A DNA stretch of 64,000 bases from Pseudomonas grimontii (lineage in GTDB: Bacteria; Pseudomonadota; Gammaproteobacteria; Pseudomonadales; Pseudomonadaceae): contig NZ_VFES01000022.1 in assembly GCF_007858185.1 (NCBI RefSeq), positions 32,252 through 96,251 on the forward strand, read 5' to 3'. The position numbers and the translations under genes are program-made. Below are positions 50,223 through 59,443 of the stretch, one piece after another (within the stretch, counting starts at the first letter, position 1; every line of letters starts with the position of its first letter). A model generated the notes under the pieces. It had not been told where the DNA came from. It searched no databases and was given only the letters and a program-made list of their open reading frames with translations.

Positions 50223-51104
50223 TCAACGGTTCAACAACTGCTCCACATACTCCACAAACGCCCGCGCCTTGGCGCTCGCCATGCGCCCGCTGGGGAATAC
50301 CGCCCACAGGTCCCTGGACGGTAATTTCCAATCGGTCAGCACGGTCTTGACCTCGCCACTGGCCAGTTCCGGCGCGAACATCCAGGTCGATGACAGGGTC
50401 AGCCCCAGATGGCTCAGCACGGCGGCGCGTACGCCTTCGGCTGCGGTGACGCGCACGCGGCCTTGGGCGACGAGGGGATATTGCTTGTCGCCCTGGGTGA
50501 AGTTCCAGTGCGAGCCTTCGCCACGGGTGTAGATGACCGCCTGGTGTTGCAGCAGGTCCGCCGGAGTGGCGGGTTCGCCGAAGCGTTCGAAGTAGGCCGG
50601 GGTGCCGAGGATAACGCAGGGCGATTCACCGATCTTGCGCGCCGTGAGGCTTGAGTCATTCAGGTTGCCCATGCGCAGGGCAACGTCGATGCCTTCCTCC
50701 ACCAGGTTGAGGCTGCGGTCATCGAGCACCACGTCCACGTTCACACCTGGGTACTGCTCCAGGAACGCCCCCAGGTGCGCAATGATGTGCATGCGGGCGA
50801 AGGTCACTGGCGCACTGATCCGCAAGTTTCCCGAGAGCCCGGAGCCTGCACCGCGTGCCGCCTCGTCGGCCGCATCGGCTTCATCGATGGCGCGCTTGGC
50901 TTTATCGAAAAACGCCAGCCCCGCCTCGGTCGGCGTCAAGCCCCTGGTCGAACGCATCACCAAGCGTACCGCCAGGCGTGCCTCCAATTGCGCGACGCTC
51001 TTGGACACGGCCGGTTGGCCGATGCCCAGGCGCTTGGCCGCGGCCGAGAACGAGCCGGTCTCGACAACGTGGACGAAGGTTTCCATGGCGGTGAGACGGT
51101 CCAT
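50223..51104 (-). CDS. LysR-family transcriptional regulator
   Basis: 293-residue LysR protein. N-terminal winged helix MDRLTAMETFVHVVETGSFS, AAKRLGIGQPAVSKSVAQLE, then LRISAPVTFARMHIIAHLGA and DVALRMGNLNDSSLTARKIG in the effector domain (DsdC/YafC-like branch of AaeR type). The start at 51104 is chosen because the helix-turn-helix begins there. Its neighbour across the divergent gap is the orphan HicB gene; the target may be elsewhere. Confidence 0.87.
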   Translation of the reverse strand: MDRLTAMETFVHVVETGSFSAAAKRLGIGQPAVSKSVAQLEARLAVRLVMRSTRGLTPTEAGLAFFDKAKRAIDEADAADEAARGAGSGLSGNLRISAPVTFARMHIIAHLGAFLEQYPGVNVDVVLDDRSLNLVEEGIDVALRMGNLNDSSLTARKIGESPCVILGTPAYFERFGEPATPADLLQHQAVIYTRGEGSHWNFTQGDKQYPLVAQGRVRVTAAEGVRAAVLSHLGLTLSSTWMFAPELASGEVKTVLTDWKLPSRDLWAVFPSGRMASAKARAFVEYVEQLLNR

Positions 51105-51201
51105 CGGGTGTTCCTTGCTGGATTGGGCGCATCGCGAGGCAGCGCGGCGTACAAGCCTAAGGGGAATGCCCAGGGGTGTCATCCGGTTGGCGGTTTTCAA
51201 C

Positions 51202-51612
51202 ATGGCGCAAAACAACCCAATCTGTATCGAATGGGGCGATGACTTCACCGCCACGGGTATCCAGATCCCCGATATTCCAGGCGCCGTCACTGCCGGGGAC
51301 AGTTTTGAAGAGGCGTACAACGCCGCTGTGGAAGTCGCGCACACCCTGCTGCAGGAGATCGCCGCAGAGGGTGGGGTGATTCCGATGCCAACGTCGGTGG
51401 CCGATCATCACGCCCACGCAGACTATGCCGGGATGGGCTGGGGCATGCTGGAGTTGGACATCTCGCCCTACCTGGGCAAGACCGAGAAGGTCAATGTGAC
51501 CTTGCCCGGCTATGTCATCCAACGCATCGACCGTTATGTGCGCGAGCACAAGGTCAAAAGCCGCTCGTCATTTCTGGCGAACGCGGCTTTGGAGAAGCTG
51601 GTGCGTTCTTAG
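51202..51612 (+). CDS. Orphan HicB-family antitoxin-like protein
   Basis: A 136-residue protein with a HicB-type domain (ICIEWGDDFTATGIQIPDIP, AGDSFEEAYNAAVEVAHTLL) and a C-terminal ribbon-helix-helix (VNVTLPGYVIQRIDRYVREH, RSSFLANAALEKL). No HicA toxin reading frame is visible next to it. The start ATG at 51202 is internal to a longer open frame but is where the domain begins. It overlaps the MFS gene tail-to-tail by 4 bases. Confidence 0.85.
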   Translation: MAQNNPICIEWGDDFTATGIQIPDIPGAVTAGDSFEEAYNAAVEVAHTLLQEIAAEGGVIPMPTSVADHHAHADYAGMGWGMLELDISPYLGKTEKVNVTLPGYVIQRIDRYVREHKVKSRSSFLANAALEKLVRS

Positions 51613-52805
51613 GCGGTGGCGACAGCCGTTCGCCGCGACGCACTGAGGAACCGCAACAATGCCACCAGCGGGAACGCACTGCCCACCAGCATCACACCCA
51701 GCCAGCCGCCGTGTTCGTACACACTGCTGGCAATCGCCGAGCCGAACGCACCGCCGATGAAGATGCTGGTCATGTACAACGCGTTCAAGCGGCTGCGGCT
51801 GTTGGCGTCGAGTGCGTAGATGGCGCGTTGGCCGAGGACCATGTTCATCTGCACGCAGAAGTCCAGGACCACGCCGGTCACTGCCAGGCCGATCACGCTG
51901 TACAGCGGGTGCACAAAGGCCGGCAGGAAGCTCAGCACCGCAAAGACCATGGCCAGCAGCGATGCGCGGTGGGTATGGCCAGCATCGGCCAGGCGTCCAG
52001 CGATGGGGGCGGCAATGGCGCCGATGGCACCGACCAGGGCGAAGATCGCGATCTGGGTCTGGCTCAGGCCGTGGTTGCGCACCAGTTCCAGCGGGGCTGC
52101 GGTCCAGAACAGGCTGAACGTGGCGAACATGCAGCCTTGGTAAAACGCGCGTTGGCGCAGCAGCGGTTGTTCACGCAGCAGGGTGCCGAGGGAACGCAAC
52201 AATTGGCCATAGCTGGCGCTGTGGTCCGGCTGGCGCTTGGGGATGGTCAGCATCAGCACCACGCTGATAAACGCCATCAGCGCGGCGGCGACCATGAACA
52301 TCGCGCGCCAGCCAAAATGGTCCGCCACGACGCTGGACACCGGCCGTGCCAGCAGGATGCCCAGCAGCAGGCCACCCATGATGCTGCCGACGACCCGGCC
52401 CCGGGACTCGGCGGGCGCCAGGTGCGCGGCCAGCGGGATCAGGATCTGTACCGACACCGAGCTGAAACCGATCAGCAATGACACCAGCAGGAACAGGTTC
52501 GGTTGTTCGGTAAAGGCCGCGCCCAACAGGCTGGCAATCGCCACCACGGTCGTGATGATCATCAGCTTGCGGTTTTCCAGCAGGTCACCCAGGGGGACCA
52601 GGAAGAACAGGCCGAGGGCATAGCCGATCTGCGTCAGGGACACGATCAGGCTGGCCATCGCGGGGGTGAGGCCGATGTCGGGGGCGATCAGTTCGATGAT
52701 CGGCTGTGCGTAGTAGATGTTGGCGACAATGGCACCGCAGCAAAACGCAAACAGCATCACCATGCTCCGGGTCATGGTGCTTGTAGCGTGGGAAGTAGCG
52801 TTCAT
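51609..52805 (-). CDS. MFS transporter
   Basis: Twelve-helix major facilitator of 398 residues. The first helix has CCGAIVANIYYAQPIIELIA, the loop 2-3 motif reads LGDLLENRKLM (G-D-x2-x-NRK), and the C-half has AGRLADAGHTHRASLL. This pattern is the drug/metabolite exporter type (similar to YnfM/NepI-like proteins). No substrate can be assigned. The start at 52805 follows AGAACACC; no operon partner is visible. Confidence 0.85.
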   Translation of the reverse strand: MNATSHATSTMTRSMVMLFAFCCGAIVANIYYAQPIIELIAPDIGLTPAMASLIVSLTQIGYALGLFFLVPLGDLLENRKLMIITTVVAIASLLGAAFTEQPNLFLLVSLLIGFSSVSVQILIPLAAHLAPAESRGRVVGSIMGGLLLGILLARPVSSVVADHFGWRAMFMVAAALMAFISVVLMLTIPKRQPDHSASYGQLLRSLGTLLREQPLLRQRAFYQGCMFATFSLFWTAAPLELVRNHGLSQTQIAIFALVGAIGAIAAPIAGRLADAGHTHRASLLAMVFAVLSFLPAFVHPLYSVIGLAVTGVVLDFCVQMNMVLGQRAIYALDANSRSRLNALYMTSIFIGGAFGSAIASSVYEHGGWLGVMLVGSAFPLVALLRFLSASRRTAVATA

Positions 52806-52981
52806 GGTGTTCTCATAAAAGCGAATGAAAGTGAGGCGAGCCTAAAGACAACACCGTAGCCCGGGTAGGCCGCCGGCAGTGATAACACTCATGCCCGGTA
52901 ATGATGAGTGAATCGTTAACTTTCTGCGCGAACGGCAATGATACAGTCAGCCCCAATTGCCGAAACAGGAAATCCATTGCG

Positions 52982-53596
52982 ATGAAGATCACGTTGAACA
53001 AGATGCTCCTGGCTTCCACGCTTGCCGCCGCGATGGCGGTGGGGCTGGCGAATGCGGCCGAGGCGCCGCGCGTCGGTGTGCGCGGCGCCATCACCGCGAT
53101 CGACGGCGACGCCCTGCACGTCAAGGTCAACAGCGGTGAAGAAGTCACCGTGCACCTGACCCAAGCGACCCAGGTGCGCGCCGTCACCCTGGCCAAGATC
53201 GATGAAATCAAGCCTGGCAGCTACATCGGCTCGGCCGCCATGCCCAACGCCGACGGCACCCTGACGGCGCTGGAAGTGCACGTGTTCCCACCGGCCATGG
53301 CCGGCACGGGCGACGGGCATCGGGCGTTCGACCTGAAGGAAGGCAGCAGCATGACCAACGGCACCGTCGGCGACCTGGTGGTCAGCAAAGGGCGGACATT
53401 GACCGTGAAATACAAAGGCGGCGAACAGAAGATCGTCGTGCCGGAGGACGTGCCGATCGTCAACCTGGAACCGGGGGATCGCAGCTTGCTCAAGCCGGGG
53501 GTGAAGGTGGTGTTGTTTGCGGCGCAGGGGGCGGATGGGAAAATCACTGCCCAGGCTATTTCAGCCGGCAAGGGCGGCGTGACACCGCCGATGTAA
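52982..53596 (+). CDS. Secreted DUF5666-like protein
   Basis: A 204-residue periplasmic protein: signal MLLASTLAAAMAVGLANA followed by two copies of a short OB/SH3-like beta unit (VRGAITAIDGDALHVKVNSG then TVGDLVVSKGRTLTVKYKGG). The repeated 'VxGxIxxIDGxxLxVK' pattern is typical of DUF5666 domains of unknown role. The start ATG at 52982 is fixed by the signal peptide. Confidence 0.75.
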   Translation: MKITLNKMLLASTLAAAMAVGLANAAEAPRVGVRGAITAIDGDALHVKVNSGEEVTVHLTQATQVRAVTLAKIDEIKPGSYIGSAAMPNADGTLTALEVHVFPPAMAGTGDGHRAFDLKEGSSMTNGTVGDLVVSKGRTLTVKYKGGEQKIVVPEDVPIVNLEPGDRSLLKPGVKVVLFAAQGADGKITAQAISAGKGGVTPPM

Positions 53597-53615
53597 CTGC
53601 AAAATACAGATCTAA

Positions 53616-53707
53616 ATGTGGAAGGGGGCTTGCCCCCGATAGCAGAGGGACAGTCAACATATACAGTGACTGACACTCCGCTATCGGGAGTAAGCCCCCT
53701 CCCACAT
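53616..53707. repeat. REP doublet, family A
   Basis: ATGTGGAAGGGGGCTTGCCC and a nearby reverse-complement copy, at 53616-53707, between the convergent DUF5666-like and sulfate-binding genes. The left core differs by one base (GGAAGG). Confidence 0.85.
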
Positions 53708-53736
53708 GTTGACCGAGTTTATTCAGTCAGGTCGGG

Positions 53737-54741
53737 TTACTGGCCGCTGTAGATCTGGTCAAAAACCCCACCATCATTGAAGTGGGTTTTCTGCACGGTG
53801 CGCCAGTCACCAAAGGTCTTCTCTACCGACAGGAAGTCGACTTTCGGGAAGCGGTCGGTGAACTTGGCCAGCACCTTCGGATCACGCGGGCGCAGGTAAT
53901 TGTTGGCGGCGATTTCCTGGCCTTCCGGTGACCACAGGTACTTCAGGTAGTCTTCAGCCGCCACGCGGGTGCCTTTCTTCTCGACCACTTTATCCACCAC
54001 CGACACCGGCGGTTCGGCTTCGGCCGAGACGCTTGGGTAGACCACTTCGAACTGATCACGGCCGAATTCACGCGCGATCATTTCCGCTTCGTTCTCGAAG
54101 GTCACCAGCACGTCGCCGATCTGGTTGGTCATGAACGTGGTGGTGGCGGCGCGGCCACCGGTGTCCAGCACAGGCGCCTGTTTGAACAGCTTGCCGACAA
54201 AGGCCTTGGCTTTCTCTTCATCGCCGCCGTTCTTGAGCACATAACCCCAGGCCGACAGGTAGGTGTAGCGGCCGTTACCCGAGGTTTTCGGGTTGGGCAC
54301 GATCACTTGCACGCCCTCTTTCAACAGGTCCGGCCAGTCTTTCAGGGCTTTAGGGTTGCCCTTGCGCACGATGAACACGGTGGCCGACGTGAACGGCGCG
54401 CTGTTGTTCGGCAGGCGGGTGACCCAGTTGTCCGGCACCAGTTTGCCGTTGTCGACCAGGGCGTTGATGTCGGTGGCCATGTTCATGGTGATCACGTCAG
54501 CCGGCAGGCCGTCGATGACCGAGCGCGCTTGTTTGCTGGAACCGCCGAAGGACATCTGCAGGGTCAGCTTGTCGTTCGGGTGCTCGGCTTCCCAGTGCTT
54601 CTGGAAGGCGGCGTTGTAGTCCTTGTAGAAATCGCGCATTACGTCGTAGGAGACGTTGAGCAGAGTGACCGGGGCAGCCTGGACGGCGCCCGCCAGGGCA
54701 AGGCCGGCGGCCAGGAGAGAGGCGCTTACGAGTTTTTTCAC
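53737..54741 (-). CDS. sbp: Sulfate ABC transporter periplasmic substrate-binding protein
   Basis: Binds sulfate (or thiosulfate) in the periplasm for ABC import. The 334-residue protein has a signal peptide (MKKLVSASLLAAGLALAGAV), LLNVSYDVMRDFYKDYNAAF, the phosphate/sulfate-binding FGGSSKQARSVIDGLPADVI and NPKTSGNGRYTYLSAWGY. No permease or ATPase genes follow in this window; P. aeruginosa cysP is adjacent to a potassium channel gene, as here. Confidence 0.92.
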   Translation of the reverse strand: MKKLVSASLLAAGLALAGAVQAAPVTLLNVSYDVMRDFYKDYNAAFQKHWEAEHPNDKLTLQMSFGGSSKQARSVIDGLPADVITMNMATDINALVDNGKLVPDNWVTRLPNNSAPFTSATVFIVRKGNPKALKDWPDLLKEGVQVIVPNPKTSGNGRYTYLSAWGYVLKNGGDEEKAKAFVGKLFKQAPVLDTGGRAATTTFMTNQIGDVLVTFENEAEMIAREFGRDQFEVVYPSVSAEAEPPVSVVDKVVEKKGTRVAAEDYLKYLWSPEGQEIAANNYLRPRDPKVLAKFTDRFPKVDFLSVEKTFGDWRTVQKTHFNDGGVFDQIYSGQ

Positions 54742-54837
54742 TGCTCATTCCTTGTTGTTCGGGAGAAGAGGGGAGGCACATTGCCAGCAACTATAGCCGG
54801 GGGCACTTAGTCGCTTAAAGATTAAAAAGAACTTTGC

Positions 54838-55662
54838 TTATTCCACTTTCTTAAAAAGGGCGCTGCCACAACGCGAACAGAACGCCGCATTGGGCTCGTG
54901 GCTGTTTTTCTTGCACACCGGGCAGTCGTGTTGCAATTGTTCACCGCGCATGGCACTGGCCAGCTCGGCGGTGAAAATCCCCGTGGGCACGGCAATGATC
55001 GAGTAACCAGTGATCATCACCAGCGATGAAATCACCTGGCCCAGCGGCGTCTTGGGCACGATATCGCCAAAGCCCACGGTGGTCAGCGTCACGATCGCCC
55101 AATAGATGCCCTTGGGGATACTGGTGAAGCCGTGCTCCGGGCCTTCGATCACATACATCAAGGTGCCGAACACCGTCACCAGGGTGCACACGCTCACCAG
55201 GAACACCACGATCTTCTGCTTGCTGCCACGCAGCGCCGCCATCAGGTAGTTGGCCTGCTTGAGGTACGGGCTCAGCTTGAGCACGCGGAAAATCCGCAGC
55301 ATCCGGATGATGCGGATGATCAGCAGGTACTGCGCGTCGCTGTAATACAGCGCAAGGATGCCGGGCACGATGGCGAGCAAATCCACCAGCCCGTAAAAGC
55401 TGAAGGCGTAGCGCAGCGGCTTGGGCGAGCAGTACAGGCGCAACCCGTACTCGATCAGGAAGATCAGCGTGAAGCCCCATTCAATGTAGGCCAACACATC
55501 GGCGTAGTTCTGGTGGATCTGGTCGATGCTGTCGAGCATCACGATCACCAGGCTGGCGAGGATGATCAACAGCAGGATGCCGTCAAAGCGCCGCCCGGCG
55601 ACGGTGTCGCTCTGAAAAACCATGACGTAGAGCCGCTGACGCCAGTCGTTGTTGCTGTCCAT
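54838..55662 (-). CDS. Voltage-gated-type K+ channel with C-terminal zinc ribbon
   Basis: A 274-residue six-helix channel. S4-like arginine ladder RIIRMLRIFRVLK (117-129), pore with selectivity filter TTVGFGD (194-200), and after S6 a four-cysteine zinc ribbon (C247-x2-C250 ... C262-x2-C265: DCPVCKKNSHEPNAAFCSRC). The start MDSNNDWRQR at 55662 is chosen. The zinc ribbon is the unusual part, possibly a tetramer or redox module. Confidence 0.9.
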   Translation of the reverse strand: MDSNNDWRQRLYVMVFQSDTVAGRRFDGILLLIILASLVIVMLDSIDQIHQNYADVLAYIEWGFTLIFLIEYGLRLYCSPKPLRYAFSFYGLVDLLAIVPGILALYYSDAQYLLIIRIIRMLRIFRVLKLSPYLKQANYLMAALRGSKQKIVVFLVSVCTLVTVFGTLMYVIEGPEHGFTSIPKGIYWAIVTLTTVGFGDIVPKTPLGQVISSLVMITGYSIIAVPTGIFTAELASAMRGEQLQHDCPVCKKNSHEPNAAFCSRCGSALFKKVE

Positions 55663-55693
55663 AAAGCCCGCCTGAATCGAATATCGAGCAAGC

Positions 55694-56569
55694 CTAGGGG
55701 GATTCGAAGGGGCTGTCCATGCGCGGTTTCTGAAGCATTCGGCGGCCGGCGTGCACCAGCCAGCAGGCGAGGATAAACGGCGCGGTGAGTGCGGGCAGGT
55801 GCAGGGCGGCAAAGCCCGGTGTAAGGAGAATCGCCAGGAGGATGCCCAGCAGCGGCAGCCACGGTTGGCGCCGTGCCTGGCTGAGCGCCAGGGCGGCGAG
55901 GGCCGGGTTGTAGCTGTGCAGGCCGAGGAGGGCGCCGGTGGTTTCGTCCAGCAGCAACGCGATCAGTACGCCGCTGCTGGCGCCGATCAAGGCCCAGACC
56001 ACGGCGCGCCGGTTCGCCAGCCACAGGCCGAGGGCAATCAGCGCGCCCGCCAGCGGCTGGTCCAGCAACATGACTTGCGCCAGGCCGGTGAACGGCGCGC
56101 CGAGCACGGCCAGGGCATCGGGCTCGCTCAGGGCCAAGACACTGTGCGGGACGCTGCCCGGCAGCAACCATCCCAGGCCGACAAAGGGCACGGTGTAGGC
56201 GGGCAAGTCGTCGGGCTGCGTCGCGTGTTTCAACCACTGCCGCGTGAGGATCGCACTCAAGCCGCCGCACGCCAGGATCAGCGGCGGCAACAACGCCGAC
56301 CAGGCGAAATGCTGGCTGATCAACAAGCCCAGCAGCACGCCGTTTTAGCTATAAAGACCCGCCTGGCGCTCGGCCTTGGGATAGCCGCGCCGCTGGGCCG
56401 TGAGCAACCCGGCGACGCCCCCCAGCAGCGCCCCTCCGAGCAAGGTCGGGGCGCTGACCAGGACCGCCAACAGGCACAGCAGGCCGCACAGCGGATGGCG
56501 TTGCAGGAAGATCTGGCTGAAGCCGTTGAGCAGGGCTTCGGCCCAGTCGTGGCAGGTTGGGTTGTGCAT
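55694..56569 (-). pseudogene. Urea transporter gene interrupted by one stop codon
   Basis: UT/Yut-type urea channel. The frame opens MHNPTCHDWAEALLNGFSQI and runs to KAERQAGLYS, meets a TAA at 56345-56347, then goes on in the same frame as NGVLLGLLISQHFAWS to 55694, 290 residues in total. The family motif here is GLYxYNGxL: the stop replaces one aromatic codon (TAC or TAT to TAA) without a frameshift. Two short proteins could still be made, but a working channel is unlikely. Confidence 0.88.
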
Positions 56570-56598
56570 GATGGGTATTCAGTGAGACCGAGTTGTTC

Positions 56599-56693
56599 CC
56601 ATCGGGGGCAAGCCCCCTCCCACACTTGATTGGGTTCACATAGTTAGAGGTGTGAATGCAGTCCAATGTGGGAGGGGGCTTGCCCCCGATGGG
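56599..56693. repeat. REP doublet, family A, opposite arrangement
   Basis: Here the units face away from each other: CCCATCGGGGGCAAGCCCCC at 56599 and ATGTGGGAGGGGGCTTGCCC at 56665, the reverse of the other family A doublets. It sits between the urea transporter relic and pyk. Confidence 0.85.
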
Positions 56694-56705
56694 CCTCTAC
56701 AGGCG

Positions 56706-58121
56706 CTAGATCAGCGTCTCTATACGCAAGGAGTTGGTCGACCCCGGCTGCCCGAACGGCACCCCGGCGGTAATCACCAACGTATCCCCGCGCTGCGCCA
56801 TGCCTTGGGCCTGGGCAATCTCCAGCGCCGTGGAACACACCTCATCCACCTGTCTCAGTCGATCATTGACCACCGAATGCACGCCCCACGCCACGCTCAA
56901 ACGGCGTGCGGTGGACAGGTTCGGCGTGAGGTTGAGGATCGGCGCCACCGGCCGTTCCCGCGCCGCGCGCAGGCTGGAGCTGCCGGACTCGCTGTAGTTC
57001 ACCAGCACCGCCACCGGCAGGATGCTGCTGATGCGCCGGATCGCGCAGCTGATGGCGTCCGACACCGTGGCATCGGCCTTGGGCCGGCTGACATCGAGTT
57101 GGGTCTGGTAGTCCGGGCCGTTTTCCACCTGGCGGATGATCTTGCTCATCATCTGCACTGCTTCCAACGGGTATTCGCCCGACGCGGTCTCCGCCGACAG
57201 CATCACCGCATCCGCCCCTTCGGCCACCGCATTGGCGACATCCGTCACTTCCGCGCGGGTCGGCGCCGGCGAGAAGCGCATGGACTCCAGCATCTGCGTG
57301 GCCACCACCACCGGTTTGCCCAGTTGGCGGCAGGTGCTGATGATGTCTTTCTGGATGTGCGGCACGCTCTCGGCCGGTACTTCCACGCCCAGGTCCCCTC
57401 TGGCCACCATGATCGCGTCGCTCAGCTCGGCGATTTCCCGCAGGCGTTGTACGGCCGAGGGCTTCTCGATCTTGGCCATCAGGAACGCCTTGTCGCCGAT
57501 CAGCTCGCGAGCCTCGCGGATGTCTTCCGGGCGCTGCACAAACGACAGTGCCACCCAGTCCACGCCCAGCTCCAGGCCGAAACTCAGGTCGCGACGGTCC
57601 TTGGCGGTGAGCGGGCTGAGTTCCAGCAGGGCTTGTGGGACGTTGACACCTTTACGGTCGGACAACTCGCCGCCATTCAGTACGGTGGTGTCGATGGCAT
57701 CGGCATGCTGGGTGATCACGCGCAGGCGCAGTTTGCCGTCGTCGAGCAGCAGGTCCATGCCCGGCTCAAGAGCGGCGATGATTTCCGGGTGAGGCAGGTT
57801 GACCCGGCGCTGGTCACCCGGCGTCGGGTCCAGGTCCAGGCGCAGGGCCTGGCCACGCACCAGTTGCACCTTGCCCTCGGCAAACGTCCCAACGCGCAGC
57901 TTCGGCCCTTGCAGGTCCATGAGGATGCCCAGCGGGTAATTGAGCTGGCGCTCCACCTGGCGAATCCACTGGTAGCGCTGGGCGTGATCGGCATGCTCGC
58001 CGTGGCTGAAGTTGAGGCGGAAGATATTCACCCCGGCCTGCACCAGCTCGCGGATGTCATCGATACCGTCGGTGGCGGGGCCCAGGGTGGCGAGGATCTT
58101 GACCTTCTTGTCAGGCGTCAT
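56706..58121 (-). CDS. pyk: Pyruvate kinase
   Basis: Converts phosphoenolpyruvate and ADP to pyruvate and ATP. The 471-residue protein has KVKILATLGPATDGIDDIRE, the catalytic MAKIEKPSAVQRL (lysine), VARGDLGVEVP, and the C-terminal allosteric domain. The start MTPDKKVKI at 58121 overlaps the ttuD gene end by 11 bases. It is the last gene of the glyoxylate operon and carries its carbon to pyruvate. Confidence 0.95.
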   Translation of the reverse strand: MTPDKKVKILATLGPATDGIDDIRELVQAGVNIFRLNFSHGEHADHAQRYQWIRQVERQLNYPLGILMDLQGPKLRVGTFAEGKVQLVRGQALRLDLDPTPGDQRRVNLPHPEIIAALEPGMDLLLDDGKLRLRVITQHADAIDTTVLNGGELSDRKGVNVPQALLELSPLTAKDRRDLSFGLELGVDWVALSFVQRPEDIREARELIGDKAFLMAKIEKPSAVQRLREIAELSDAIMVARGDLGVEVPAESVPHIQKDIISTCRQLGKPVVVATQMLESMRFSPAPTRAEVTDVANAVAEGADAVMLSAETASGEYPLEAVQMMSKIIRQVENGPDYQTQLDVSRPKADATVSDAISCAIRRISSILPVAVLVNYSESGSSSLRAARERPVAPILNLTPNLSTARRLSVAWGVHSVVNDRLRQVDEVCSTALEIAQAQGMAQRGDTLVITAGVPFGQPGSTNSLRIETLI

Positions 58122-59391
58122 GGTGGGCAGTCTCAAGGATCAGGATGGCGCGCAAGTCATTGACGTTGGTGCGCGTCGGCTCGGTAACGATCAAACCGTC
58201 AAGGGCGGCGAAATAGCCGTAGCCGTTGTTGTTATCCAGCTCATCGCTGGCCGACAGGCCCAGGGCTTCGGCGCGGGCATAACTGGTGGGTGTCATGATG
58301 GCGCCGGCGTTGTCTTCCGAGCCGTCGATGCCGTCGGTGTCGCCGGCCAGGGCGTACACGCCGGGCAGGCCTTTGAGGCTGTCGGTCAGGCTCAACAGGA
58401 ATTCGGCGTTGCGCCCGCCACGGCCGTTGCCGCGCACGGTGACGGTGGTTTCACCGCCGGAGAGGATCACGCACGGCGCCGCCAGCGGTTGACCGTGCTG
58501 CACGATTTGCCGCGCGATGCCGGCGTGCACTTTGGCCACGTCCCGGGCTTCGCCTTCCAGGTCGCCGAGGATCAGCGGGCTGAAACCGGCCTGGCGGACT
58601 TTCACCGCCACCGCTTCCAGTGATTGTTGCGGGCGTGCGATCAACTGGAAGTGGCTGCGGGCAAGCACCGGGTCGCCGGGCTTGACGGTTTCCGACGCCG
58701 GATTCTGCAACCAGCTGCGCACGGACGCTGGAGCGTCGATACCGTAGCGCTTGAGGATCGCCAGGGCCTGTTGCGAAGTGCTCGGGTCGCCGACCGTAGG
58801 GCCGGAGGCGATGACCGTGGCCTGGTCGCCCGGCACATCGGAAATCGCGTAGGTATAGACCGTCGCCGGCCAGGCCGCCTTGGCCAGCCGCCCGCCCTTG
58901 ATCGCCGAGAGGTGCTTGCGGACGCAATTCATCTCGCCAATGGTGGCGCCGGATTTGAGCAGGGCTTTGTTGATGGCCTGCTTGTCGGCCAGGGTGATGC
59001 CTTCGGCGGGCAGGGCCAGTAGTGCCGAGCCGCCGCCGGAGAGCAGGAAGATCACCCGGTCGTCTTCACCCAGGTTGCTGATCAGTGCCAGCACGCGCTT
59101 GGCCACGGCCTGTCCGGCGGCATCGGGAACCGGGTGGGCGGCCTCGACCACTTCGATTTTCTGGCAGGGCGCGCCATGGCCGTAGCGGGTCACCACCAGG
59201 CCCGAGACGTCGCCCTGCCAGCCGTTCTCGGCGACGAGCGCCATGGCGGCAGCCGCTTTGCCGGCGCCGATCACGATCACACGGCCGCTGCGGTCGGCCG
59301 GCAGGTAGGGTTCAAGGACGTGCCGGGGGTGGGCGGCGTCGATAGCTGTGGCAAACAGCTCGCGAAGCAGGTGTTGCGGATCGACCGACAT
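58111..59391 (-). CDS. ttuD: Glycerate kinase / hydroxypyruvate reductase (TtuD, MOFRL family)
   Basis: Phosphorylates glycerate (to 2-phosphoglycerate) or reduces hydroxypyruvate, depending on the member. The 426-residue protein has the N-terminal DUF4147 domain (VIVIGAGKAAAAMALVAENG, VIFLLSGGGSALLALPAEGI) and the C-terminal MOFRL part (GGRNAEFLLSL, AGDTDGIDGSEDNAGAI). The start MSVDPQHLLREL at 59391 is chosen over 59433. Annotations of this family have long been mixed, so kinase activity is an inference from the operon. Confidence 0.92.
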   Translation of the reverse strand: MSVDPQHLLRELFATAIDAAHPRHVLEPYLPADRSGRVIVIGAGKAAAAMALVAENGWQGDVSGLVVTRYGHGAPCQKIEVVEAAHPVPDAAGQAVAKRVLALISNLGEDDRVIFLLSGGGSALLALPAEGITLADKQAINKALLKSGATIGEMNCVRKHLSAIKGGRLAKAAWPATVYTYAISDVPGDQATVIASGPTVGDPSTSQQALAILKRYGIDAPASVRSWLQNPASETVKPGDPVLARSHFQLIARPQQSLEAVAVKVRQAGFSPLILGDLEGEARDVAKVHAGIARQIVQHGQPLAAPCVILSGGETTVTVRGNGRGGRNAEFLLSLTDSLKGLPGVYALAGDTDGIDGSEDNAGAIMTPTSYARAEALGLSASDELDNNNGYGYFAALDGLIVTEPTRTNVNDLRAILILETAHHDA

Positions 59392-59443
59392 GAGCGGGCT
59401 CCCGGGGATTTTTGTTATTAGAGGTGCAGCCATTTCATCGGGG

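Noticed and set aside
50150..50350. 66-codon frame starting MRRPCSALIESG
   Set aside because: It is a piece of phnP in a shifted frame followed by LysR antisense sequence, not an independent gene.
56652..58163. 503-codon frame opposite pyk
   Set aside because: Mirror of pyruvate kinase; translation is His/Arg/Ala-rich without recognisable motifs.
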